From: an uncultured Porphyromonadaceae bacterium
GTDB lineage: Bacteria; Bacteroidota; Bacteroidia; Bacteroidales; Muribaculaceae
Direction of reading: 5' to 3'
DNA length: 9,080 nucleotides
Assembly (NCBI GenBank): GCA_900555915.1
Contig: USNC01000040.1
Location: 1 to 9,080 of the forward strand
Under the pieces are notes generated by a model. That model was not told the origin of the DNA, searched no databases, and worked only from the letters and a program-made list of their open reading frames with translations. Both the position numbers and the translations under genes were made by a program. Shown piece by piece: positions 1 through 8,100 of the stretch (the first letter of the stretch is position 1; each line of letters begins with the position of its first letter).

Positions 1-41
1 GCTCAGTGTCTCGTGGGCTCGGAGATGTGTATAAGAGACAG
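1..41 (+). other. Illumina Nextera adapter remnant (sequencing artefact)
   Basis: Positions 8-41 match the 34-nt Nextera Read-2 transposase adapter exactly as I know it. The last 19 bases (23-41, AGATGTGTATAAGAGACAG) are the hyperactive Tn5 mosaic end used in tagmentation kits. Positions 1-7 (GCTCAGT) sit where the i7 index would be, and they agree with the last seven bases of index N724 as I recall it (CGCTCAGT). Genomic sequence therefore starts at 42. Translated in frame with the next gene, the adapter gives the peptide MSRGLGDVYKRQ, a false N-terminus starting at a GTG at 6. None of this belongs to the organism. Confidence 0.97.
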
Positions 42-3000
42 GTCCTGACCTGTCTGGGTCTGTATGCCCAGGAAGTCAGCGTGACAGGTACGGTGCAGAA
101 CGCCACAGACGGAGAACCCCTGATCGGCGCCACCGTCTTAGTGAAAGGAACCACGGCGGGAACCTCCACCGACATGGACGGCAAATTCTCGCTCAAGGCC
201 AACACCGGATCAACCCTTATCATCTCCTATGTGGGCTACACCCCCCAGGAAGTGAAAGTGAAGGGAGCCATGAACAACATCGAGATCCGCATGATCGAAG
301 ACTCGCAGATTCTTGACGACCTGGTAGTGGTGGGCTACGGCACCCAGAAGAAGAGCGTCGTGACGGCCGCCATATCAAAAGTCGGAGAGGAGACACTCGA
401 ACAGACCCTCCCCGTCAACGTAGCCAATGCCCTGAAGGGCGTGACGGCGGGCGTGACAGCCACCACCGCCAACGGACAGCCCGGCTCGCAGGCCCAGATC
501 CGAGTGCGCGGTGTCGGCACCATCAACAACTCCAACCCCCTCTATATCGTGGACGGCATGCCTATCGACGGCGGCATCGACTATCTCAACCCTCAGGACA
601 TCAAGTCGATCGAAGTGCTGAAGGACGCGGCATCCGGCGCTGTCTACGGTGCGCGCGCAGCCAACGGCGTGATCCTCGTCACCACTAAGAGCGGCGAGAA
701 AGGACGCGCCAAGCTCAGCTATGATTTCTCATACGGATGGCAGTCGAAACTCAAATCGATCGATATCCTGAACGCCACCGAATACGCGCTTCTCAAAAAC
801 GAGGCATATCTCAACACAGGCCAGCCCGCACCCTACGGCAACCCGTACAGCTACGGCGAGGGGTATGACTGGCAGAAAGCCATCTTCAACGACAACGCCC
901 CTGTGATGAACCATCAGGTATCGGTGTCGGGCGCCAGCGACAAGGTGAACTATTTCCTCTCTTTCGGATACTATGACCAGGAAGGTATCATCGGCGGCAA
1001 CTACAACCAGTCGAACTACAACCGCCTGACACTTCGCGCCAACAACGTCTACACACTCTTCGACGAATCGCTGAAGCGCAACTACCTCAACAAGTTCGTG
1101 CTTACCACCAACATCTCCTATGCCCGCATCCACTCCAAGGGCTTCGGCGGTGGCGGCGGCTACTACGGCGGCGCGATCACCAACGCCCTCGGCATGTCGC
1201 CGATGCTGACTCCGACGCTCACCCCCGGCTCGGCAGAATACCAGCATCAGCTCGACTTCTACGCCGGCAACGACAAATACGTGCCCCGCTACGATGCCGA
1301 CGGAAATCTCTACACGGTTCCCGAGGCTTTCGGCGGCGGCTACCAGGAACTCACCAACCCCTTCTACGGCTGGTCGTTCCCGTCGGCAAGCAACTGGAGC
1401 CACAAGATAGTGACCAACTTCGTCGGCGAGCTCCAGATATGGGACGCTATCAAATACCGCATCAGTTTCGGCGGCGACCTCGCCTTCTGGGGGAGCAACA
1501 GCCACACAGAGCCAAACTACTACAGCAACCTCAGCAATACCGACGCCATCCACGCCTCCGCCTATTCGGAATCAAACCGCGGCTGGACCTGGCAGCTTGA
1601 GAACATCATCTCCTACGACAAGGAATTCGGCGACCACCACGTCAACGTCGTGCTCGGCCAGTCGGCAAAACAGGGCACAGGCTGGTGGATCAACGCCTCG
1701 GCCAACAAACTCTACAACTTCAACAAGCCGTGGGTGACCGTGGCCCAGGGCCGTCCCGGCGAGGAAGACGGCGGCAACCGCACGGGCGACGCCGGTCCGA
1801 ACTCGGCATGGCCGAAACTCCTCTCCTATTTCGGCCGGGTATCGTACGACTACGACAGCCGCTACATGGCGCAGGTGACAGTAAGACGCGACGGCAGCTC
1901 ACGCTTCGGCGCCAACCACAAATGGGCTACCTTCCCCTCCTTCTCCGTAGGCTGGAATCCTACAAACGAGAAATTCCTCGAAAGCCGCCCTTCATGGTGG
2001 AGCAACGCGAAAGTGCGCGTCTCCTGGGGTAAGAACGGCAACGAGGCCATCGGCGACTTCGCCTACACAGTACTCACCAACGGCAACAACAACTATTACT
2101 TCGGCCCCGAAGGCGCAAGCCAGACCTACGGCTCGAAAGCTTCCGGACTTGCCAACCCCGACCTCAAATGGGAGGAATCGACACAGACCGACGTCGGCAT
2201 TGACCTCGGCTTCCTCGACAATTCGCTGCAGTTCACAGCCGACTGGTACAAGAAGCGCACCACCGGCATGCTCATGACCATGATGATCCCGACATATGTG
2301 GGCGAATCCAAACCGATCGGCAACGTCGGCACAATGGACAACACAGGCGTCGAGATGGAGCTACGCTGGGCCCGCACATTCGGCGAATGGGAAGTGAACC
2401 TCGGCGGCAACCTCTCCTACGTGAAAAACCAGCTTGTAGACCTCGGCAACGCCGACGGATGGAGATCGGAAGTGTCGAACGCCACAGCCGGCGACATCGC
2501 CCGCTCCATGAACGGCGAGGTATTCCCCTTCTTCTACGGCTACAAGACCGGCGGCATCATCCAGAACCAGGCCGAGGCTGACGCCTACAACGAGAAATAC
2601 GGCCTCACTTCCGGCCAGACCTCATGGTATGCCAATCCGGGCGACGTGATCTTCCTCGACACCAACGGCGACGGCACCATCAACGCCGACGACCGCACCA
2701 AGATCGGCAAGGGCCTTCCCGACTGGACCTACGGCTTCAACATCGGCGCCGGATGGAAGGGCTTCCAGCTCACCGCATACTTCCAGGGCGTATGGGGCAA
2801 CCAGATCTACGACGCCTCGCTGCGCGGCGACACTCCCGCCAAGAACATGCCCTCATGGATGCTCAACCGCTGGACCGGCGAGGGAACCTCCAACACAATT
2901 CCCATCTACCGCCTCGGCGACGCCCGCAACTGGCAGAGCTCCGACCTCTATGTCAAGAGCGGCGCTTACCTGAGATGTGCCAACCTGACGCTTTCCTACA

Positions 3001-3194
3001 CCCTGCCCTTCAATATCGTGAAGAAAATCGGTTTTGACAACATCCGCGTCTTCGTGATGGGCGAGAACCTCTTCACCGCCACAAAATACCGCGGATTCAC
3101 CCCTGAAGTGGGCGACGGCACCAATATCGGCATCGACTACGGCAACTATCCCGAAGCCCGCACATTCACAGTAGGATTCAACATTCAGCTCTGA
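42..3194 (+). CDS. SusC-like TonB-dependent outer-membrane transporter (5' partial)
   Basis: This is a TonB-dependent outer-membrane transporter of the SusC/RagA family, which imports oligosaccharides into the periplasm together with its SusD partner. The gene is cut by the contig edge. The first genomic codons (VLTCLGLYAQ) look like the end of a signal peptide with cleavage after YAQ, so only about 10-20 residues are probably missing. Counting from position 42 (1050 codons), residues 13-95 form a carboxypeptidase-D-regulatory-like beta-sandwich (VTGTV, GATVLVKGT, GYTPQEV). Next come the typical SusC stretch VVVGYGTQKK (95-104), a plug domain to about 220 (RVRGVG, LYIVDGMP near 167-174, IEVLKDAASGAVYGARAANG, GVILVTTKSG), and the beta-barrel to the end. 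The C-terminus has the family-typical SGAYLRCANLTLSY and closing strand TFTVGFNIQL. A glycine-rich loop lies at about 367-375. The downstream susD-like gene starts 33 bp after the stop, as expected for one operon. The exact substrate cannot be read from this protein. Confidence 0.96.
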   Translation, partial: VLTCLGLYAQEVSVTGTVQNATDGEPLIGATVLVKGTTAGTSTDMDGKFSLKANTGSTLIISYVGYTPQEVKVKGAMNNIEIRMIEDSQILDDLVVVGYGTQKKSVVTAAISKVGEETLEQTLPVNVANALKGVTAGVTATTANGQPGSQAQIRVRGVGTINNSNPLYIVDGMPIDGGIDYLNPQDIKSIEVLKDAASGAVYGARAANGVILVTTKSGEKGRAKLSYDFSYGWQSKLKSIDILNATEYALLKNEAYLNTGQPAPYGNPYSYGEGYDWQKAIFNDNAPVMNHQVSVSGASDKVNYFLSFGYYDQEGIIGGNYNQSNYNRLTLRANNVYTLFDESLKRNYLNKFVLTTNISYARIHSKGFGGGGGYYGGAITNALGMSPMLTPTLTPGSAEYQHQLDFYAGNDKYVPRYDADGNLYTVPEAFGGGYQELTNPFYGWSFPSASNWSHKIVTNFVGELQIWDAIKYRISFGGDLAFWGSNSHTEPNYYSNLSNTDAIHASAYSESNRGWTWQLENIISYDKEFGDHHVNVVLGQSAKQGTGWWINASANKLYNFNKPWVTVAQGRPGEEDGGNRTGDAGPNSAWPKLLSYFGRVSYDYDSRYMAQVTVRRDGSSRFGANHKWATFPSFSVGWNPTNEKFLESRPSWWSNAKVRVSWGKNGNEAIGDFAYTVLTNGNNNYYFGPEGASQTYGSKASGLANPDLKWEESTQTDVGIDLGFLDNSLQFTADWYKKRTTGMLMTMMIPTYVGESKPIGNVGTMDNTGVEMELRWARTFGEWEVNLGGNLSYVKNQLVDLGNADGWRSEVSNATAGDIARSMNGEVFPFFYGYKTGGIIQNQAEADAYNEKYGLTSGQTSWYANPGDVIFLDTNGDGTINADDRTKIGKGLPDWTYGFNIGAGWKGFQLTAYFQGVWGNQIYDASLRGDTPAKNMPSWMLNRWTGEGTSNTIPIYRLGDARNWQSSDLYVKSGAYLRCANLTLSYTLPFNIVKKIGFDNIRVFVMGENLFTATKYRGFTPEVGDGTNIGIDYGNYPEARTFTVGFNIQL

Positions 3195-3227
3195 CAAACC
3201 TTCCATCTCTAAAAAACGACTAAAGCA

Positions 3228-4754
3228 ATGAAAATAGCAAAATATATATCATACGCAGCCATCGCAGCCATAGGCGCGGGTCTCACTTCCTGCGGCTCGG
3301 ACTGGCTGGATATCACCAACAACACGCAGGACACCATCGAGGACTACTACACCAGCGACGCAAACATCTTCCAGTCGGTGGTGGCGGCCTACGACCCTCT
3401 CCACTGGTTTGACTACGCCAACAACTATACCGGCCTGAACATCTATCCCGAGGTGCTCGCCGACCAGTGTTTCCCCGGAGGCGGCGACGTGAACGACATG
3501 AACCAGTGGAAGACCGTCTTCAACTTCGAGACCACCGCGACTATCGTGCTTGACTCCAACTACTCGAATGCCTATTCGGGAGTGAAGCGATGCAACGACG
3601 CGCTGCATTATATGTTCGACTTCTGGAAGCCCTCCACGCAGCAGGAACTCGACAACCGCGCACGCTACGAATCGGAAGTGCTCGCCCTTCGCGCCTTCTT
3701 CTACAACCAGCTCTGGCACTGGTGGGGCAACATCGTCTACTACGACAAGAATCTCTCGGCAAGCAACGGCTTCATCGGCACGCAGTACACGGCCGACGAG
3801 GTGTATGAATTCATTGTCAAGGACCTTGAGAAAGTGATCGCCGACAACAAACTGCCGGAAAAATGCGAAGGGCAGGAACTCGGCCGCGTGACGAAACACT
3901 TCGTCTATATGCTCTATACTGAGATCGTGATGTATCAGAAAGACCAGTCCCGCTATCCGAAAGCGCTGGAATATATGGAGGATATCATCAGCAGCAACAA
4001 ATATGACCTGATGGACGACTTCGCCGCCATCTGGGACGTGAGCGGAGAATGGTGTCGCGAATCGGTGTTCGAGATCAACTACAGCGACTATCTCGCCAAC
4101 CGCAACTGGAGCTGGGGCGGAACCTGCGGCGGCACCGTAGTGCCCGGCATGATCCTGCCTCGCGGCTACAAGAGCACCGACGGCATCCACGACAACACCG
4201 GCTGGGGATTCTGCACAGTGCGCAAATCCACATTCGACTCGTATGACCCTGCCGACCAGCGCCGCGACGCATCCATATGGCAGCCGGAAGAAGGTTCATA
4301 TCAGGCCGGCTATCAGGACACAGGCTACTTCCTCGCAAAATATGCGGGCAGAATCGGCGGCAATGCCGGACAGATCGCCGACGCCATCCTCAACTACAAC
4401 AACAACCTGCGTCTCTACCGCTTCTCGGAAGTGCTGCTAAATGCCGCAGAGCTCGGCTCGCCCAACAAGCAGGACTATCTCGACCGCGTACGCCGCCGCG
4501 CGCATCTTGACCCCGTCCCGGCTACTCTTGACAACATCATCCAGGAGCGCGCATGGGAATTCCTCGGGGAAGGCAAGCGCTATTGGGACCTCATCCGCAC
4601 CGGACTGGCGAAAGACCTCCTCGTGAAAGGCAACGAGATACCCGATGACCGCACAGGCAACTACACCGACAACAAGAAGTATCTCCCCTTCCCGCAGTCT
4701 GAGATCGACAACTGCCACGGCACACTCAAGCAGAACGACCAGTATTTCCAGTGA
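3228..4754 (+). CDS. SusD/RagB-like glycan-binding outer-membrane lipoprotein
   Basis: This 508-residue SusD-family lipoprotein caps the SusC barrel on the cell surface and helps capture glycans. The signal peptide has a lysine-containing start, a hydrophobic stretch and the lipobox LTSC with the lipidated cysteine at residue 22, followed by GSDWLD. Family marks include an N-terminal helical region with NDALHYM, the ALRAFFYNQLWHWWGN helix (near 154-167), and a C-terminal region with LRLYRFSEVLLNAAE. The block QERAWEFLGEGKRYWDLIR starts at residue 439, and the closing YLPFPQSEID starts at 485. Length is normal for the family. The segment between the LLNAAE helix and the DRVRRRAHL helix is short compared with many SusD proteins, so the TPR-like region is compact here. 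The ATG at 3228 is chosen because the signal peptide follows directly and an A-rich leader precedes it. The aromatic residues needed for ligand binding cannot be assigned without a structure. Confidence 0.96.
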   Translation: MKIAKYISYAAIAAIGAGLTSCGSDWLDITNNTQDTIEDYYTSDANIFQSVVAAYDPLHWFDYANNYTGLNIYPEVLADQCFPGGGDVNDMNQWKTVFNFETTATIVLDSNYSNAYSGVKRCNDALHYMFDFWKPSTQQELDNRARYESEVLALRAFFYNQLWHWWGNIVYYDKNLSASNGFIGTQYTADEVYEFIVKDLEKVIADNKLPEKCEGQELGRVTKHFVYMLYTEIVMYQKDQSRYPKALEYMEDIISSNKYDLMDDFAAIWDVSGEWCRESVFEINYSDYLANRNWSWGGTCGGTVVPGMILPRGYKSTDGIHDNTGWGFCTVRKSTFDSYDPADQRRDASIWQPEEGSYQAGYQDTGYFLAKYAGRIGGNAGQIADAILNYNNNLRLYRFSEVLLNAAELGSPNKQDYLDRVRRRAHLDPVPATLDNIIQERAWEFLGEGKRYWDLIRTGLAKDLLVKGNEIPDDRTGNYTDNKKYLPFPQSEIDNCHGTLKQNDQYFQ

Positions 4755-4781
4755 TTCAGATTCCGCTTTGCGGAATCTGGA
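4755..4781 (+). promoter_or_regulatory. Perfect hairpin directly after the susD-like stop codon
   Basis: CAGATTCCGC at 4757-4766 and its exact reverse complement at 4770-4779 form a 10-bp perfect stem with a TTT loop. The stem extends by a T-G wobble and a T-A pair to 4755-4781. It begins immediately after the TGA at 4752-4754. No run of T follows, so it does not look like a standard intrinsic terminator. A role as a 3' stability or processing element that keeps susC/susD mRNA high relative to downstream genes is inference. Confidence 0.7.
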
Positions 4782-4791
4782 GGTGAAGATC

Positions 4792-4840
4792 AAGGACTTT
4801 AAAGTCCTTAAAGTCCTTAAAGTCCTTGACGACCTTAAAG
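4792..4840 (+). repeat. 18-bp palindrome with 9-bp tandem repeats (AAAGTCCTT)n
   Basis: AAGGACTTTAAAGTCCTT at 4792-4809 is a perfect 18-bp palindrome. Its right half, AAAGTCCTT, is repeated exactly three times (4801-4809, 4810-4818, 4819-4827). A degenerate copy GACGACCTT (4828-4836) and the start of another unit (AAAG, 4837-4840) follow. The single inverted unit AAGGACTTT could pair in RNA with the second or third copy, giving alternative stem-loops with 9- or 18-nt loops. The unit is a multiple of three and reads as KVL repeats in one frame, but no supported gene uses it. This fills most of the gap between the susD-like and binding-protein genes. Function is unknown. Confidence 0.85.
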
Positions 4841-4870
4841 GCCAATGACCATTTTAATTAAGAAAAGACA

Positions 4871-6787
4871 ATGAAAAAATCAAATATAATAATCAGGAGC
4901 AGCCTTGCGGCGGGAGCCATCCTCGCCCTCGGCGCCTGCTCCCAGGAAGCGATCTTCGAGCCGTCGGCCGACGGCATGCCCCAGGCTTCCGACTACCAGA
5001 TAGGCATCTCTGTGGATGAACTCAACAATGTGGAGCTCAATATCCTCGACAATTCCGGCAATACGGCCAAAGGCGTGTACCCGATATGGTACGTCAACGG
5101 CAGCCAGCGCCCCTCGACCTCGCTCACTTACCGCGACCTCATCACCATCGCCGGCGACTATCCGGTGGAGATGAAGGTTGGCAACGCCAACGGCGTCTCC
5201 GACGGCACAGTGACCGGGACCATACATATCGACAAGACGATCTTCGACTTCACCCCCTATATACGCGCGCTGACCGACAACGCGTCGAAGGAATGGGCTG
5301 TCGACGGCACGAAGCAGGGCCACATGGGCTGCGGCCCCGCCGCCAACCCCACGGAATGGTGGAACGGCGATCCGGGCTGCAAGGAAGCCGAGGGTGTCTA
5401 TGCCAATGTCCTGACATTCGCATACACAGACTCCGAGACCACCGGGTCATACAATTACAATCCGGGCACTTCCGGCACTTTCTATGTCAACACCGGCGTG
5501 CATTCACTGCCCGGATATGAGGTGAACAATCCCGACGACGGACAGGACTTCCGTGTGAACGCCACGGAGGTGGTCACCACTTTCGAGCTCTCGCCCGAAG
5601 GCGCCAACCTCTATCTCAGGCTCCCGGCCAACACGCCGTTTCCCTACGTGCCTTCGGAAGCCGCTTTCGCCGATCCGAAATACCGCATCGTGAAATTCAG
5701 CAAGAGCGAGATAACCCTGGTGCAGGATCTCGACGGCATCTCATGGCAGTATATCATCGCGCCCAAAGCCGAGGACACCACATTCAAGGGTTTCAAATAC
5801 GACAGCGACTTCAACCTCTGGAAGACCGCCAACGTGACCCTGCAGAGCACCTGGTTCTCGCCCTCCGACTGGAGCGGCGGTCTTGAGCCCGCGGTATGCG
5901 AGGTGACCAACGACAAGATCACCGTCAAGACACCTTCCGACATGGGCAACGACCAATGGCAGGGACAGGTGCACGTAGGCACCGACATCCAGATCTCGGC
6001 CGGCGAGACCTACGACTTCTCTTGCTTCATCGACTGCCCGACTGACTCCAAGGTGACTGTCAAGGTGCAGAAAGACGGCGACGACGGCGTCTCTTTCGAC
6101 GGCGACAAACAGATTGACTTCACTGCCAACGGCTCCTGCTATTACTTCTCCGATCTTCCCGGATTCGACGGAACCTTGAAGATAGCGTTTGACTTCGGCG
6201 GATATCCCGACACGGAATTCGTGATCTCCAACATCGTGATCAAGAAGCATTCCGACGACGACGGCACCGTGCTTCCGACCGAACCTACCGAACCGGTGGA
6301 GCCGGAGAAACCCGTGACATGGGTTGACGTCAACAGCGCCGACAACCTCTTCAACGGCTGCACCTACACCACCGAGTTCTTCTACGCTCCCGACTGGGCG
6401 CAGATAGCCGACCCGAATATGACCGAAGACGGCAACTCATGGACCCTCGAGCTCCCGCAGGCCACGGCCGACCAGTGGCAGGCCCAGTTCAAGATGCACA
6501 CCGATATCGCCACATCGGCCGGCAAGAACTATGACTTCCGCGTGACTTTCTACTCCACGAAGACACTCCCCGGCGTCACTTTCAAGTGCGTGCTCAACGG
6601 CGATGACACCGTATTCTACATGGCCGACCGCGTGGAGGTGCCGGAATATGACGAGGTCACTTTCAAGTGGGTGGATCTGCCCGGCATCGACATGGAGAAG
6701 ATGAGCGTGGTCCTCGACTTCGGCGGCAATCCCGCCGACACCAAGGTCACTGTCAAGGACATCATCGTGCAGGAACACCGCGACTGA
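4871..6787 (+). CDS. SusE-position surface glycan-binding lipoprotein with tandem C-terminal binding modules
   Basis: This 638-residue lipoprotein is probably a surface glycan-binding protein of the PUL; no catalytic motif is visible. The signal peptide ends in a strong lipobox, LGAC, with the lipidated cysteine at residue 23. Residues of about 40-125 are beta-rich and look like a PKD/Ig-type spacer. The region from about 135 to 310 has the run WAVDGTKQGHMGCGP (from W142), then NPTEWWN and YNPGTSGTFYVNTG; similar blocks are typical of binding proteins encoded just after susC/susD in Bacteroidetes glucan loci, from memory. Residues of about 315-460 and 489-638 are two copies of one module, joined by an acidic, proline-rich linker (TEPTEPVEPEKP). 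Both copies carry DQWQ (361 and 534), a TDI...SAG..YDF strand pair, a DLPG motif and DFGG (441 and 616), like CBM4/9-type beta-sandwich modules. It lies 116 bp after the susD-like gene and 32 bp before the GH5 gene. The exact module family is uncertain. Confidence 0.88.
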   Translation: MKKSNIIIRSSLAAGAILALGACSQEAIFEPSADGMPQASDYQIGISVDELNNVELNILDNSGNTAKGVYPIWYVNGSQRPSTSLTYRDLITIAGDYPVEMKVGNANGVSDGTVTGTIHIDKTIFDFTPYIRALTDNASKEWAVDGTKQGHMGCGPAANPTEWWNGDPGCKEAEGVYANVLTFAYTDSETTGSYNYNPGTSGTFYVNTGVHSLPGYEVNNPDDGQDFRVNATEVVTTFELSPEGANLYLRLPANTPFPYVPSEAAFADPKYRIVKFSKSEITLVQDLDGISWQYIIAPKAEDTTFKGFKYDSDFNLWKTANVTLQSTWFSPSDWSGGLEPAVCEVTNDKITVKTPSDMGNDQWQGQVHVGTDIQISAGETYDFSCFIDCPTDSKVTVKVQKDGDDGVSFDGDKQIDFTANGSCYYFSDLPGFDGTLKIAFDFGGYPDTEFVISNIVIKKHSDDDGTVLPTEPTEPVEPEKPVTWVDVNSADNLFNGCTYTTEFFYAPDWAQIADPNMTEDGNSWTLELPQATADQWQAQFKMHTDIATSAGKNYDFRVTFYSTKTLPGVTFKCVLNGDDTVFYMADRVEVPEYDEVTFKWVDLPGIDMEKMSVVLDFGGNPADTKVTVKDIIVQEHRD

Positions 6788-6819
6788 CGCACATATACGC
6801 TTTTCAACACTGAAGCATT

Positions 6820-8094
6820 ATGAACAGACTTAATTCCCTTACCCTCGGCATGGCAAGCCTGCTTGCGCTTGCCGCCGGGGGCACCGGATGCTCCGACCGG
6901 CAGACGGAGGATCAGACGCACGATCAGTTTGTGAGAGTCGACGGTCATGACCTGATCAAGCCCGACGGCAGCAAACTCCACATCACCGGAACAAACCTCG
7001 GCAACTGGCTCAATCCGGAAGGATACATGTTCGGATTCCAGCGTACAAACGCGCCGCGCCAGATCAACGACGTGATCTGCGAGCTCGTGGGGCCTGACAA
7101 GGCGGCTGAATTCTGGGCGGAGTTCAAGGACAACTACATCACCAGGGCCGACATCGACTACATCGCATCCACCGGTGCCAACACAATCAGGCTGCCGTTC
7201 CACTACAAACTCTTCACCGACGAGGACTATATGGGACTCTCGTCGGGACAGGACGGTTTCGCCCGCGTCGACAGCGTAGTGAGCTGGTGCAAGGCCAACG
7301 ACCTTTATCTGATCCTGGACATGCACGACGCCCCGGGCGGACAGACCGGCGACAATATCGATGACTCCTACGGATATCCCTGGCTCATGGAGAGCGCCGC
7401 GAGCCAGCAGCAATTCTGCGACATATGGACCTCCATCGCCGACCGCTACAAGTCGGAACCGACCATACTGGGCTATGAACTGCTCAACGAGCCTGTGGCC
7501 ACATATTTCGAGGCGGACCGCGATTCCCTCAACGCCCGGCTCGTGGATGTCTACAGAAAAGGGGTGGAGGCTATCCGGAAAGTGGATCCCGACCATATCA
7601 TACTGATCGGCGCGCTGCAGTGGAACAGCAATTTCGAGCCTCTCGAAGGTGTGGATTTCGGCAAGCAGGTCATGTACACCTGCCACCGCTACGGCGGGGA
7701 TCCCACGCCGGAAGCCATCCGGTCGTATATCGACTTCCGCGACAAGAGCGGACTCCCGATGTATATGGGCGAGATAGGCCACAACACCGACGAGTGGCAG
7801 GCGGCATTCGTGAAGACGATGAACGACAACAATATCGGCTACACCTTCTGGCCCTACAAGAAGCGCGACGGCAGCTGCATGATGGGAATCACCATGCCTG
7901 AGGAATGGGAGGAGATCATCAAATTCGGCGAAGGGCCGCACGCCACTTTCGCCGAGATCCGCGAGGCGGCTCCCGACCGCGCGAGAGCACAGGCCGCCCT
8001 CGACAAATTCATCGCAAAGTGCAGGCTCGAGAACTGCACCCCGCAGACCGGCTACATCGCCTCGATGGGCCTGACGCCGCAACCAAACAAATAA
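6820..8094 (+). CDS. GH5-family glycoside hydrolase (predicted beta-glucanase), probable lipoprotein
   Basis: This 424-residue retaining glycoside hydrolase belongs to family GH5 (clan A TIM barrel). It starts with a hydrophobic signal and a cysteine at residue 24 (GGTGC), a weak but plausible lipobox for this phylum, so it may be surface-anchored. Residues visible in the expected order are the substrate-site arginine R124 (IRLPFHY), H169 (LDMHDAPGG), N223-E224 in ELLNEP (general acid/base E224), H289 and Y291 (CHRY), E318 in YMGEIGHN (nucleophile), and W344 (TFWPYKK). All core GH5 catalytic residues are therefore present. The start GTNLGNWLNPEGY and the DMHDAPGGQ segment resemble the fungal exo-1,3-beta-glucanase type (GH5_9 style) more than classic endocellulases, but the subfamily is uncertain. 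It lies between the binding protein (32 bp upstream) and a GH3 gene, fitting beta-glucan degradation. Endo or exo action cannot be decided from sequence alone. Confidence 0.92.
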   Translation: MNRLNSLTLGMASLLALAAGGTGCSDRQTEDQTHDQFVRVDGHDLIKPDGSKLHITGTNLGNWLNPEGYMFGFQRTNAPRQINDVICELVGPDKAAEFWAEFKDNYITRADIDYIASTGANTIRLPFHYKLFTDEDYMGLSSGQDGFARVDSVVSWCKANDLYLILDMHDAPGGQTGDNIDDSYGYPWLMESAASQQQFCDIWTSIADRYKSEPTILGYELLNEPVATYFEADRDSLNARLVDVYRKGVEAIRKVDPDHIILIGALQWNSNFEPLEGVDFGKQVMYTCHRYGGDPTPEAIRSYIDFRDKSGLPMYMGEIGHNTDEWQAAFVKTMNDNNIGYTFWPYKKRDGSCMMGITMPEEWEEIIKFGEGPHATFAEIREAAPDRARAQAALDKFIAKCRLENCTPQTGYIASMGLTPQPNK

Positions 8095-8100
8095 ACGTTT

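Noticed and set aside
6..41. GTG start at 6 as the true start of the SusC-like gene
   Set aside because: The first 12 codons are adapter sequence; the true start lies upstream of the contig edge.
23..41. Tn5 mosaic end as a natural transposon end
   Set aside because: It is the engineered hyperactive mosaic end inside a full Nextera adapter, with no transposase or second end, at the very edge of the contig.
1140..1166. Glycine run in the SusC-like protein as a repeat expansion
   Set aside because: It is a short run of mixed glycine codons in a probable loop; flexible glycine-rich loops are ordinary in this family.
729..1553. 274-codon antisense open frame inside the SusC-like gene
   Set aside because: It is antisense to conserved barrel sequence, has low-complexity V/A/G composition and no recognisable domain; the same holds for the 313-codon one at 3249-4190.
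4755..4781. Rho-independent terminator ending the operon
   Set aside because: The stem is good, but no T-run follows and the same-strand functional genes continue.
4645..4848. Small protein with KVLKVLKVL repeats
   Set aside because: It starts inside the susD-like gene in another frame, and its repeats only reflect the 9-bp DNA units; no signal or conserved motif supports it.
4782..4870. Internal promoter in front of the binding-protein gene
   Set aside because: No TTTG / TAnnTTTG pair with suitable spacing was seen; the A/T-rich leader before the ATG is explained by normal Bacteroidetes translation starts.
6616..8082. 488-codon antisense open frame over the GH5 gene and the end of the binding-protein gene
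   Set aside because: It lies antisense to well-supported coding sequence; its composition (rich in V, A, G, R, H) is the usual shadow of high-GC codon bias and shows no family motif.
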